From Trichloromonas sp034006665 (GTDB taxonomy: Bacteria; Desulfobacterota; Desulfuromonadia; Desulfuromonadales; Trichloromonadaceae), in assembly GCF_034006665.1 (NCBI RefSeq), contig NZ_JAVESI010000027.1, forward strand, positions 1-47,583: 47,583 bases of DNA, in the 5' to 3' direction. Below, piece after piece: positions 34,349-42,653 of the stretch. Each line of letters opens with the position of its first letter. Position 1 is the stretch's first letter. The position numbers and the translations under genes were made by a program. The notes under the pieces were generated by a model, which had not been told where the DNA came from, did no database searches, and was given only the letters and a program-made list of their open reading frames with translations.

Positions 34349-35844
34349 GGCCGGCCTCCTTCCTTGTTCAGCACGGCAACGGTGCGGTTGGCCGGGCTGA
34401 GGTAGCGCTTGGCCGTCGCCATGATCTCGTCGGCGCCGATGGTCGCCACCTGCTCGTCGTAATCGACCAGATAACGCCAGTTTCCGGCAACGGTCTGGTA
34501 GTAGGTCAGCATCCTGGCCAGCCCGGAGTTGGTCTTGAGATAGCGCAGGCGGTCGGTGGCCAGCCGATTGCGGGAGCGGATCAGTTCCTCCGTGCTCACC
34601 GGCTCGTTCGCCAGGCGGTCGAGTTCGGCGTAGATTGCCGCTTCCACTTCCGCCGTCGTGTGGGGATGGCGGGGGGTGGCGGAGATCACGAAAAGATTGG
34701 GATAACGGGAACCGGGGGCGGCCGAGGTGGAAATATCGGCGGCCAGTTGTTTTTCCACCACCAGGCTCTGATAAAGACGCGAAGTGCGTCCCTGGCCGAG
34801 AATCAGGTCGATGAGGTCAAAGACGTAGTCTTCCCGCTCCGGCAAGGTCGGCTTGTGGTAGCCGAGCAGCAACGACGGCTCCGCGTCAAAAACCACCTCG
34901 ACGCGTTTTTCCCCCCGCTGCGGTGGCTCCACCGCCGTCACCGACGGCACCGGCGTTCCCGGGGGAATGTCGCCGAAATAGCGCTCGATCATGGCCACCG
35001 TCGCGTCGAAATCGAGATCGCCGACCAGGGCCATGACGGTGTTCACCGGCGCATAGTAACGCTGGAGAAAATCGCGGGTCTCCGCCAGAGAGAGGTTTTC
35101 GATGTCCGAATGCCAACCGATGATCGGGTTGCGGTAGGGATGGACGGTGAAGGCGGTCGCGAGCAGATGCTCGTAGAGCATGCCCTGGGGATCGCTGTCG
35201 TAGGACCGCCGCCGCTCTTCCTGAACGACCTCGCGTTCGGTGAAGAACTCACGCAGTACCGAATTCTTCATGCGGTCCGCCTCGATGGCAGCCCAGAGCT
35301 CCAGTTTGTTGGCAGGTAGTGAAACCAGGTAGGTGGTGAGATCCTTGCCGGTGAAAGCGTTGTAGCCGACGCCGCCGTTCTCGGCGTAGATGCGGGAAAA
35401 TTCATCCTTGACGACGAAGGCCTTGTGCCGCTCCTGCAACTCGTTCAGGCGGCGGCGCAGGGTATCCAGTTCTTGAGGATCGCCATCCTTACGCCCCTTC
35501 AGGACGTCGAACCGCGCCCCCACCTCCTCGATCTCTTCCAGTAGGGGTTTTTCCTGGGCGTAATCGCTCGTCCCCAGGGTGGTCGTTCCCTTGAAGAGCA
35601 TATGTTCGAGCAGATGGGCGACGCCCCGAGTTTCGCTCGTTTCGTACACCGAACCGACGCCGATCGTGATGTAGGCGGTAAAGGTCGGCGCTTCGGGACG
35701 CTCGACCAGAAGCAGTTTGAGACCGTTGGCGAAGGTGTGCTCGCGAACCTTTTCGGCCAGGGTATCGGCCCCGGCCAGGGTCGTCAGGGAGAGCAGCAGC
35801 AACAAAGTCGCCGAAACCCGTATCAGACAATCTTTCAAGCGCAT
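34345..35844 (-). CDS. M16-family zinc peptidase, catalytic partner
   Basis: The 499-residue periplasmic protein has a signal peptide (about 1-26) and the active HxxEH motif in VAHLLEHMLFKGT, with the remote Glu in the following helices (EREVVQEERRR). The two half-domains are complete. Together with the next gene it forms a two-subunit M16 peptidase, as in PqqL or processing peptidase pairs. AAGGAG precedes the ATG at 35844; the start at 35889 adds a basic leader. Likely substrates are peptides in the periplasm. Confidence 0.89.
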   Translation of the reverse strand: MRLKDCLIRVSATLLLLLSLTTLAGADTLAEKVREHTFANGLKLLLVERPEAPTFTAYITIGVGSVYETSETRGVAHLLEHMLFKGTTTLGTSDYAQEKPLLEEIEEVGARFDVLKGRKDGDPQELDTLRRRLNELQERHKAFVVKDEFSRIYAENGGVGYNAFTGKDLTTYLVSLPANKLELWAAIEADRMKNSVLREFFTEREVVQEERRRSYDSDPQGMLYEHLLATAFTVHPYRNPIIGWHSDIENLSLAETRDFLQRYYAPVNTVMALVGDLDFDATVAMIERYFGDIPPGTPVPSVTAVEPPQRGEKRVEVVFDAEPSLLLGYHKPTLPEREDYVFDLIDLILGQGRTSRLYQSLVVEKQLAADISTSAAPGSRYPNLFVISATPRHPHTTAEVEAAIYAELDRLANEPVSTEELIRSRNRLATDRLRYLKTNSGLARMLTYYQTVAGNWRYLVDYDEQVATIGADEIMATAKRYLSPANRTVAVLNKEGGRP

Positions 35845-36022
35845 GGGACTCCTTCTCTTTCGCGGTTTCTCGTGATCGGGAAAATTCACCGGGAATCTCC
35901 CAGCGGCCAGCCGACAGGATAGCCGAGCGGCACGATTTGCGAAAGCCCCAAATCAATGTGGAAGAAACAGGAATAGCACGGGAGGGGGAACAACCGGGGA
36001 TGGGGAAAAAAAACGGGATCCT

Positions 36023-36250
36023 TCAGTTGGAATCGCCGTCGTCACGCTGGGCCTTTTCCATCAGCAGGGGGAATTGCTCGCTGAAAGAGGAATTGGCAAC
36101 TTTCATGAAGTTCTTGAGGGCGGTCAGTTCCAGACGCATCCGTCCCACTTCCCGACGCAACTCATCCAGTTCCCGCAGCAAAGGAGCGGAACCGGCGAGG
36201 GCTCCGGCAACAGGGATTTGCAAGGGATTTTGCCGCAAGTTTTCGTTCAT
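36023..36250 (-). CDS. Small coiled-coil hypothetical protein
   Basis: The 75-residue soluble protein has a heptad-like segment (LLRELDELRREVGRMRLELTALKNFMK). No family is recognised. The ATG at 36250 is chosen for GGAAGG eight bases upstream; an ATG at 36256 directly abuts it. It is a single gene between the M16 pair and pfkA, on the minus strand. Confidence 0.5.
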   Translation of the reverse strand: MNENLRQNPLQIPVAGALAGSAPLLRELDELRREVGRMRLELTALKNFMKVANSSFSEQFPLLMEKAQRDDGDSN

Positions 36251-36478
36251 CTTCATACCTTCCCGGCCGTCCCGAAAATTTCACCCGACGGCCACACCTA
36301 ACCGGATATCGGCGGCTTTACTTGTCAAGTCTACTCGTCCCACCCGACCTGTCAAGAACGCCGAAGGACAACAAAGCTGTCGACAAACGTCCCGGCGAAG
36401 ATTATTTTGTGGACGTCGTAAAAACTCTCCACCTACCGCGTTGCGGTCATCCCGCCCCCTGATGCAACGGAGTTACCC

Positions 36479-37447
36479 ATGAATAAAAAACGTCTCGGAG
36501 TATTGACCAGCGGCGGCGACAGCCCCGGCATGAACGCCACCGTGCGCGCCGTGGTCCGCGCCTGTCTCGCCGCCGGCGTGGAGATCGTCGGCTTCCAGAA
36601 AGGCTACACCGGCCTGATCGATCGCCTCTACGAAATTCTCACGACCCGTTCGGTAAGCAACATCCTCCAGCGCGGCGGCACCTTTCTGCAGAGTGCCCGC
36701 TGTAAACAGATGATGGAAGAAGCCGGACAACACTTGGCCGCCGACAACCTCAAGGGGCTGGGCGTCGACGGGCTGGTGGTGATCGGCGGCGACGGCAGTC
36801 TGCGCGGCGCCCACGCCCTGCAACGCCAGGGCATCCGGGTCATCGGCATCCCCGCTTCCATCGATAACGACATCCCCTTCACCGACATGTCCTTGGGGGC
36901 CGACACCGCCCTCAACAACATCATCCACGCCGTCGACTGCCTCAAGGACACCGCCTCTTCCCACGACCGCACCTTCGTCGTCGAAACCATGGGACGCAAC
37001 TGCGGCTATCTGGCGGTCATGTCGGCCATCGCCAGCGGCGCCGAATACGCCCTAATTCCCGAAGCGCCCTATGATATCGACGACATCTGCAAAAACCTGC
37101 ACCGGCGCTATGAAGAGGGACGCAGCAATTCCATCATCATGGTCGCCGAGGGCGCCGGAAAAGCCCAGGAGATCGCCGACCAGATCAAGGACAAAATCGG
37201 CTTCGAGACCCGGGTCATGATCCTCGGTCATTACCAGCGGGGCGGCTCTCCCACCTCCTTCGACCGCACTCTCGCCGCTCGCTTCGGGGTGGCGGCGGTG
37301 GAAGCCCTGCTCGCCGGCGACGGCGGCAAGATGGTCGGCCTCTCCTATGCCGCCATCAAACTCACCGATATCGAGCAGGTCCTTTCCGGCGGCCGCCGAC
37401 CCATCGATCCGGTCATTCTCAAACTCGCCATCACGCTCGGCGTCTGA
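36479..37447 (+). CDS. pfkA: ATP-type 6-phosphofructokinase
   Basis: Phosphofructokinase commits fructose 6-phosphate to glycolysis. The 322-residue protein has LTSGGDSPGMNA, VIGGDGSLRGA, PASIDNDIP (catalytic Asp), MGRNCGYLA and GHYQRGGSP motifs. GGDGS with the following S/L pattern is the ATP-type ('G' at the position that discriminates PPi enzymes), so ATP is the likely donor. GGAG is seven bases from the ATG. A GC-rich hairpin follows. Confidence 0.93.
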   Translation: MNKKRLGVLTSGGDSPGMNATVRAVVRACLAAGVEIVGFQKGYTGLIDRLYEILTTRSVSNILQRGGTFLQSARCKQMMEEAGQHLAADNLKGLGVDGLVVIGGDGSLRGAHALQRQGIRVIGIPASIDNDIPFTDMSLGADTALNNIIHAVDCLKDTASSHDRTFVVETMGRNCGYLAVMSAIASGAEYALIPEAPYDIDDICKNLHRRYEEGRSNSIIMVAEGAGKAQEIADQIKDKIGFETRVMILGHYQRGGSPTSFDRTLAARFGVAAVEALLAGDGGKMVGLSYAAIKLTDIEQVLSGGRRPIDPVILKLAITLGV

Positions 37448-37455
37448 TCACAAAA

Positions 37456-37479
37456 GCGCGCCGGAAATTCCCGGCGCGC
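37456..37479 (+). terminator. Hairpin after pfkA
   Basis: A perfect 9-bp GC stem (GCGCGCCGG and complement) closes a six-base loop, but no T-run follows on the plus strand. It may be a weak or factor-dependent terminator. Confidence 0.4.
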
Positions 37480-37610
37480 CCCTCCCTCCCCCGTCTGTCC
37501 GCAGGAAAAATCTGCGCCCCCCTTGCACTCTCAAAAAAATTAACTATTGTTTAGAAAAATCACTGACCATGTTAGTCATAATCCACCAGATGTCGGCAAG
37601 GAGGTGAAGT

Positions 37611-38015
37611 ATGACCCGTCTCAAGGGAATCGAGGGGATCGGGGAGGAGTTCGCCGCGCGGCTCAAGACCATCGGCATCCATTCGGTGCAGACACTCCTC
37701 GACCGGGGCGCGACCCCCGAAGGGCGCCGGGAACTGGCTAAGGCCAGCGGTATTGCCGAAGGGTTGCTGCTGCGCTGGCTCAACAACGCCGATCTCTTCC
37801 GCATTCGCGGTATCGGCGAGGATTACGCCGATCTGCTCGAAGGGGCCGGAGTCGATACGGTTCCTGAACTGGCCCAGCGCAGCCCGAAAAACCTTCATCG
37901 CATGCTCATCGATACCAACGACAAACGCCCGCGGGTGCGCCAGCTTCCCTCGGTCAACCAGGTCAAGAACTGGATCGACCAAGCCAAACAGCTCCCGCGG
38001 ATCGTCCAATACTGA
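37611..38015 (+). CDS. DUF4332 helix-hairpin-helix protein
   Basis: The 134-residue protein has two helix-hairpin-helix-like DUF4332 motifs (LKGIEGIGEEFAARLKTIGI and LFRIRGIGEDYADLLEGAGV), separated by a helical linker. Such domains typically bind DNA non-specifically; the function is unknown. A near-perfect ribosome-binding site AAGGAGGTG precedes the ATG, suggesting high expression. A strong terminator follows. Confidence 0.85.
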   Translation: MTRLKGIEGIGEEFAARLKTIGIHSVQTLLDRGATPEGRRELAKASGIAEGLLLRWLNNADLFRIRGIGEDYADLLEGAGVDTVPELAQRSPKNLHRMLIDTNDKRPRVRQLPSVNQVKNWIDQAKQLPRIVQY

Positions 38016-38048
38016 AAGCTCGGCGACAAAGACCACAGGAACCGGGCG

Positions 38049-38095
38049 CACGAAAAAAGGGCCGACAACACTCGTTGCCAGGCCCTTTTTTCGTG
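38049..38095 (+). terminator. Strong bidirectional terminator
   Basis: A 15-bp stem CACGAAAAAAGGGCC pairs with its complement, with an extended inner loop, and both sides carry long A or T runs. It ends the DUF4332 transcript and, on the minus strand, the outer-membrane barrel transcript. Confidence 0.9.
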
Positions 38096-38110
38096 GTCGT
38101 GCCGCGCCGG

Positions 38111-38713
38111 TTAGAAACTCTGACGAATACCGAAAAAGATATTGTGGGTGTCGTAGTCGGCCTCGATCCCGGCAAAATCAGGATCTTCGGTGGCGAAATA
38201 GCGGTATTGCAGATCGAGTTTGGTGTACGGCCCCACTGAAAATGCCACTCCACCGCCGAGTTGGTAGGCGAAAACGCTGTCATTGTCGCTGCCGTAATAG
38301 TCGATGTCGGCGTCGATATTGGCGAAACCGATGCCGCCGACCATAAAAGGACAGATCATTTCCCCGGGGAAGAAATCGACATAAAGATTCCCCATGACCG
38401 AAAAGGTCGAAACCTCCCCGTCAACCTGGTAGCTGCCACTCCAAGAAGCGTTAAATTCGTCCATTTCGTTGTAGCGATAGGCGAACTCCACCTCCCCGCG
38501 CAGCCCCTTTTCATTCGAGGCGCCGATCGCTCCGGCGAATCCCGCGCCGACATCAAAGGAAAGATCGGCGCGGTCACCGTAATTATCCCGCAACTCGGCA
38601 TCATCGGCCAGAACCACCCCGGCGCTTCCGGAAACATAGGGCCGCGCCGAAACCGACGTCACCGTGCCCAGCACCACCATCGCGCCAACCAGAACCATCC
38701 CCAGACCGCGCAT
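38111..38713 (-). CDS. Outer-membrane beta-barrel protein
   Basis: The 200-residue protein has a signal peptide ending at VSARPYV (about residue 23), alternating barrel strands rich in aromatic and Gly residues, and a C-terminal Phe (GIRQSF) as in outer-membrane proteins inserted by BamA. The layout resembles the OmpW/OmpA-like eight-strand barrels; no porin or adhesin motif is seen. It is convergent with DUF4332 across a shared terminator. Confidence 0.8.
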   Translation of the reverse strand: MRGLGMVLVGAMVVLGTVTSVSARPYVSGSAGVVLADDAELRDNYGDRADLSFDVGAGFAGAIGASNEKGLRGEVEFAYRYNEMDEFNASWSGSYQVDGEVSTFSVMGNLYVDFFPGEMICPFMVGGIGFANIDADIDYYGSDNDSVFAYQLGGGVAFSVGPYTKLDLQYRYFATEDPDFAGIEADYDTHNIFFGIRQSF

Positions 38714-38976
38714 AAAGCCTCCTCTTCTTTAACCGTTGTAAAAAGACGGATTCCCATACCGGCACCACAGTCTCAGTCTATCCCGATGATCGATTTTTTA
38801 AAGTCCCATTCAACCTCCGTGCGCTGCCCTGTTGCCGGGAAAAGCCGCGCCTTAGGCTGAATAGAAGAGGACCAAACCCGTCCAACCGAACCGATCCGGT
38901 CCTCCTTCACGCAATTTTACTGAACGAAAATTACAGGGCGTTGTAGAATCATCGAAACATTCTTCACGGAGGGAAC

Positions 38977-39945
38977 ATGATGCTCGTCGCTTTTCTGGCC
39001 GTACTTTTCGGATTGGCTTTGCTCGTCTGGAGCGCCGACCGCTTTGTCGAAGGTTCCGCCGCAGCCGCCCGGAATTTCGGCATGCCGCCGCTATTGATCG
39101 GCATGGTGATCGTCGGTTTCGGCACCTCGGCGCCGGAGATGCTGGTATCCGCCCTTGCGGCGATGCAGAACACACCGGGGATCGCCCTGGGCAACGCCTA
39201 TGGCTCAAATATTACCAATATCGCCCTAATTCTCGGGGTCACCGCCTTGATCAGCCCCATCGCCGTACATTCGCAGGTACTGCGCAAGGAATTGCCGATT
39301 TTGACCGCCGTCACCCTGCTGGCGGGTTATCAGATCTGGGACGGCGGCCTCACCCGCATCGATGCCTTGGTGCTGCTGGGGGTCTTCGCCGGGTTGATGG
39401 CCTGGACGATTGTCCAAGGCTTGCGAAAAAGGACCGATCCCCTGGGGCAAGAGATGGAAGCGGAACTCTCCGAACAGACGATGCCGATGAACCGGGCGCT
39501 CTTCTGGATCGTCGCCGGCCTACTGCTGCTCATTGCCAGCTCCCGCCTCCTCGTCTGGGGGGCGGTGGAAATCGCCCATGGCTTCGGGGTCAGCGACCTG
39601 ATCATCGGCCTGACCATCGTCGCCATCGGCACCTCGCTGCCGGAGCTGGCCTCTTCGGTCATCGCGGCACGCAAGGGAGAGCACGATATCGCCCTGGGCA
39701 ACATCCTCGGTTCCAACCTCTTCAACACCCTGGCGGTGGTGGGCATCGCCGGAGGAATCCGGCCGATGAGCGTCCCCCCCGAGGTCTTTTCCCGGGACAT
39801 GCTGGTCATGGCCAGCCTGACCCTGGCGCTCTTCGTCATCGGCTGGGGAGTGCGCGGTCATGGACGTATCAACCGAATCGAAGGCGCCGCCCTCTTGACC
39901 TGCTATGTCGGCTATACCGCCTATCTGATTGTCGGTGCGTTCTGA
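38977..39945 (+). CDS. Na+/Ca2+ exchanger family antiporter (YrbG-like)
   Basis: The 322-residue CaCA-family antiporter has about ten membrane helices and both alpha repeats: GFGTSAPEMLVS..GNAYGSNITNI and AIGTSLPELASSVIAARKGEHDIALGNILGSNLFNT. These contain the conserved acidic/GTSxPE residues that bind cations. GGAGGG precedes the ATG pair at 38977 and 38980. It probably moves Ca2+ or other cations against Na+ or H+. Confidence 0.9.
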   Translation: MMLVAFLAVLFGLALLVWSADRFVEGSAAAARNFGMPPLLIGMVIVGFGTSAPEMLVSALAAMQNTPGIALGNAYGSNITNIALILGVTALISPIAVHSQVLRKELPILTAVTLLAGYQIWDGGLTRIDALVLLGVFAGLMAWTIVQGLRKRTDPLGQEMEAELSEQTMPMNRALFWIVAGLLLLIASSRLLVWGAVEIAHGFGVSDLIIGLTIVAIGTSLPELASSVIAARKGEHDIALGNILGSNLFNTLAVVGIAGGIRPMSVPPEVFSRDMLVMASLTLALFVIGWGVRGHGRINRIEGAALLTCYVGYTAYLIVGAF

Positions 39946-40176
39946 AAATGGCCGAAACCGGAGACGGAAGGGTGCATCAACCTGACCCAAAACGGTCTTC
40001 ACCCTCGCCTGCCCCCTATCCCAAAGCGCTCACGAAGCTGGAGGAGGAAGAAACCACCAGCCCCCTGAGCGGCCGAAGAAGCGGGGGATGAAAAGTTTCC
40101 CGAAAAGGAAGTGATCGTGGCGGTAACTCCGACACCCTAAAGGCGACGTAAGACTCTGACAATACGTAGAAAAATA
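39946..40176. other. Gene-free gap before the defence island
   Basis: This stretch of about 230 bases holds no supported gene on either strand. The composition remains GC-rich and like the host up to about 40130, then becomes more AT-rich. It marks the approximate left border of the low-GC island; no att-type direct repeat was found. Confidence 0.4.
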
Positions 40177-40224
40177 AAAACCGTCTAATAACCGGACGCG
40201 GTTAGTGGACGGGTTTTCTTTTTT
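40177..40224 (+). terminator. Rho-independent terminator at island edge
   Basis: AAAACCGTC...ACCG pairs with CGGT...GACGGGTTTT with a few mismatches around a 4-base loop, and is followed by a T-rich run. It can end the antiporter transcript on the plus strand. It abuts the stop codon of the rhuM pseudogene on the other strand. Confidence 0.6.
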
Positions 40225-41329
40225 TAATGGTGGAGGGTGCGCCGACCTGGCGCTAATTCTTCCTTCGGTTTTTCCTCTCCGGCTGATTCGATCTGCTTCA
40301 CCATCCGGTCGAAATCGCTTTCAAACAACCGGTCTTGCACGATGCAGTATTTTTCGTATTCGCTTTCGGCATGGGCCTTGGCAATTTCGGCGGTCACCTT
40401 GCCCGCGTCTTGCAGGATTTCACGGTCGGTGGCCGCGATAAAGCGGTTCAGGCGGGATTCCCAATCCTGCATGATCAGAGGAATCTTGCGCAGCGCCATA
40501 TCCTCGGCGACATCCAGATAGGCGGCAACAAGTCGGCTTAACTGCGCCATTTCGTCTTCGGTCAGGTAATTGTTGGCCACGCTGACGTCGAACTTCTGGA
40601 TTTTTCCGCGTGGCACGTCCTTCCAGGTGGTCAACCCCATGTGCTGCTTGTCGGCGTCGGCACGGTTGACAACGACCTCCGCCGTCGTCTGGCCGTGGAT
40701 GGCCCAGTGCAGCTTGTTTTGCACTGTGGCGAAAAAGCGCTTGGTGGCCTGGGCGGTAACGTCGTAGTCGATGGCCGTGGCGTTGATGTCGGTGATCTTC
40801 TGGTGGACCTTGCGCTCGGAGAGGCGGATCTCGCGGATGCGATGGAGCTGCTCTTAAAAATACTGTTCAGTGAGGATGGAACCGCCGCTTTTGATGCGCT
40901 CATCATCCATCACGTAGGCCTTGATGGTGTGCTCCTCAATGATACTGGTGGCCCATTTGCGGAACTGCACGGCCCGTTCGGAGTTAACCTTGTAGCCCAC
41001 GGCGATGATGGCGGGCAACTTGTAGTGCAGGGTGTTGTAGCTCTTGCCGTCGGAGACAGTTATCCGGAAATTCCGGATAACTGAATCTTCCTGCAACTCG
41101 CTATCGGCAAAGATTTTTTCAGGTGTTCATTCACCGTGCGCACGTTCACGTCGTAGAGCGTGGCCATCATTTTCTGGGTCAACCAGATGCTCTCATCGGC
41201 ATAAACGGCCTCAACGCCGCCCGAGCCGCTGGCCGCGACAAAGGTCAGATATTCAGCTGCAGAGGAGCGAACAATGGCCGTCTCTTTTTTATGAGTCTTT
41301 CGTATTTCTTTATCCTTATTCTTTTCATT
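40224..41329 (-). pseudogene. rhuM-family gene with frameshift and nonsense codon
   Basis: Three minus-strand segments together make one RhuM-family protein of about 368 codons, a family often found in type I restriction loci. Segment one (about 41329-41115) reads EIRKTHKKETA..AASGSGGVEAVY..LTQKMMATLYDV and loses frame in a run of six A (41114-41119) where family members have seven, a one-base deletion. Segment two (41096-40857) ends at an in-frame TAA (40854-40856) where GAA is expected. Segment three (down to 40224) continues in the same frame as TVQNKLHWAIHGQTTAEVV..KDVPRGKIQKFDVSVA. It cannot make a full protein. Confidence 0.85.
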
Positions 41330-41915
41330 CGATCCCTCCCCAGCTTTGATACCTGTCCCGGGACCAGCGGAGGTATTTCATCAGCTCCCAGTTGATCGAT
41401 TCGGGATCAAATCGCTCGCTGTCAAAGTTACCGCCAGACCATTCCGTATAGCTTTCGTGTTCCTCGTGGTTCGGGTCTTTCAGCGCATTTAAGAATTCAA
41501 AGTAACCGGGCACGCCGCCCACATCTTCTGGTGGACAGGCTCGTTGACCATCAAGGCAGGCCAATTCAGTTCTTAGTTCAGGATTGAAATAGCGGCTTTC
41601 CTCAAGAACAAGCTCATGCTCCCAGCTGTCTCCGAAATCATACAGATAGCGGAAAGTGCGCCCTTTCTGTTTGATCAGATCTCCGAGACGGTACCTGCCG
41701 CATGCCAGCCCGTCTTCCTTTGATTCCGGATATTCCGTGTAGCGTTTATTCCTGATGGTGAACTCGTGCAGGTGGCTGTCGGTCCAACCCATGACAATCT
41801 GGATGACGTCGTGCAACCGGTCCAGCGTGATGCTGGCGGGCACGACAAAACGCCGCCAAATTGATGGCTCGATGTCAAGCAGCTGTATTTTCAGCAGATA
41901 AAATCGTTCGCTCAT
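41325..41915 (-). CDS. Plasmid pRiA4b ORF-3-like protein
   Basis: The 196-residue protein matches the IS1096 TnpR-like/pRiA4b ORF-3 family (PF07929): LLKIQLLDIEPSIWRRFVVPASITLDRLHDVIQIVMGWTDSHLHEF at the start, then LYDFGDSWEHELVLEE and VGGVPGYFEFLNALKD. Members are frequent in mobile regions and defence islands; the function is unknown. The ATG at 41915 has AGGAG upstream. The TGA overlaps the start region of the rhuM pseudogene. Confidence 0.85.
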   Translation of the reverse strand: MSERFYLLKIQLLDIEPSIWRRFVVPASITLDRLHDVIQIVMGWTDSHLHEFTIRNKRYTEYPESKEDGLACGRYRLGDLIKQKGRTFRYLYDFGDSWEHELVLEESRYFNPELRTELACLDGQRACPPEDVGGVPGYFEFLNALKDPNHEEHESYTEWSGGNFDSERFDPESINWELMKYLRWSRDRYQSWGGIE

Positions 41916-41927
41916 TCCCAAATTCTC

Positions 41928-42653
41928 CTAAACCATGCTGAGTTCTAATTTGTGTTTTATCTTTTCCCAGCCCGGGATGACAGAGTCGAGAAGCTTATAA
42001 AATTCTGGGCTATGATCATGATATTTCAGGTGACACAGCTCATGCGTAACAACATAGTCAATACACTCTTTAGGCGCTCTTATCAGGTCTGTATTGAGGG
42101 TTACTGTGCCTTTATCTGAAAGGCTGCCCCATCTTTTTTGCATTCGCATAATGGATAGTCTCGGCTGATCAATACCCAGACATTTGAATTTCTGCCAGCA
42201 GCGATCCATGCTTTCGACAAATTGAACCTGTGCCTTTTCCGAATACCATTGATTTAAAAGTTTCCTGGCAGCAGTTGGAGTCGGTTCGCTCCGGCAAGTG
42301 ATATGAAAAAAGCCGCGAGACAATTTCACTGAATTTTCCGATCCTTCGGCTAACTTCAAGCGATATTGCTTGCCGAGGTACAAGTGGGTCTCGCCGTTCA
42401 CGTAACAGCGATCAGGCGTCTTTGGATTAAACTGCTTGAAATAATTCAGTTGCCTGAGAATCCAACGAGCCCGTTTTATTATTTTCTTTTCGATCAATGT
42501 GATGTCGGACTGCGCGGGTGCCTTGACAATAACCGTGCTGTCAGGATGCACAGCAATTTCCATCGTTTTTCTGTCACAGTACAACAGACTGAAATCGATG
42601 GTCTTCCGGCCGTAAACAACCGAGAGTTGGTTGTTATGGATTGACGCCTCCAT
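41928..42653 (-). CDS. YgjP-like (DUF45) metallopeptidase
   Basis: The 241-residue protein has the YgjP-like (DUF45) domain, a predicted zinc metallopeptidase often located next to hsdR. The HELCHLKYHDHSPEFYKLL segment gives the HExxH motif with a downstream His as third ligand. RWGSLSDKGTVTLNTDLIRAPKECIDYVV is conserved. The start overlaps the hsdR stop by one base. Its role in the restriction locus is not known. Confidence 0.87.
   Translation of the reverse strand: MEASIHNNQLSVVYGRKTIDFSLLYCDRKTMEIAVHPDSTVIVKAPAQSDITLIEKKIIKRARWILRQLNYFKQFNPKTPDRCYVNGETHLYLGKQYRLKLAEGSENSVKLSRGFFHITCRSEPTPTAARKLLNQWYSEKAQVQFVESMDRCWQKFKCLGIDQPRLSIMRMQKRWGSLSDKGTVTLNTDLIRAPKECIDYVVTHELCHLKYHDHSPEFYKLLDSVIPGWEKIKHKLELSMV

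Noticed and set aside
40141..40230. tRNA-like attachment site at the island edge
   Set aside because: The inverted arms form a simple terminator hairpin with a T-run; no cloverleaf or flanking direct repeat was seen.
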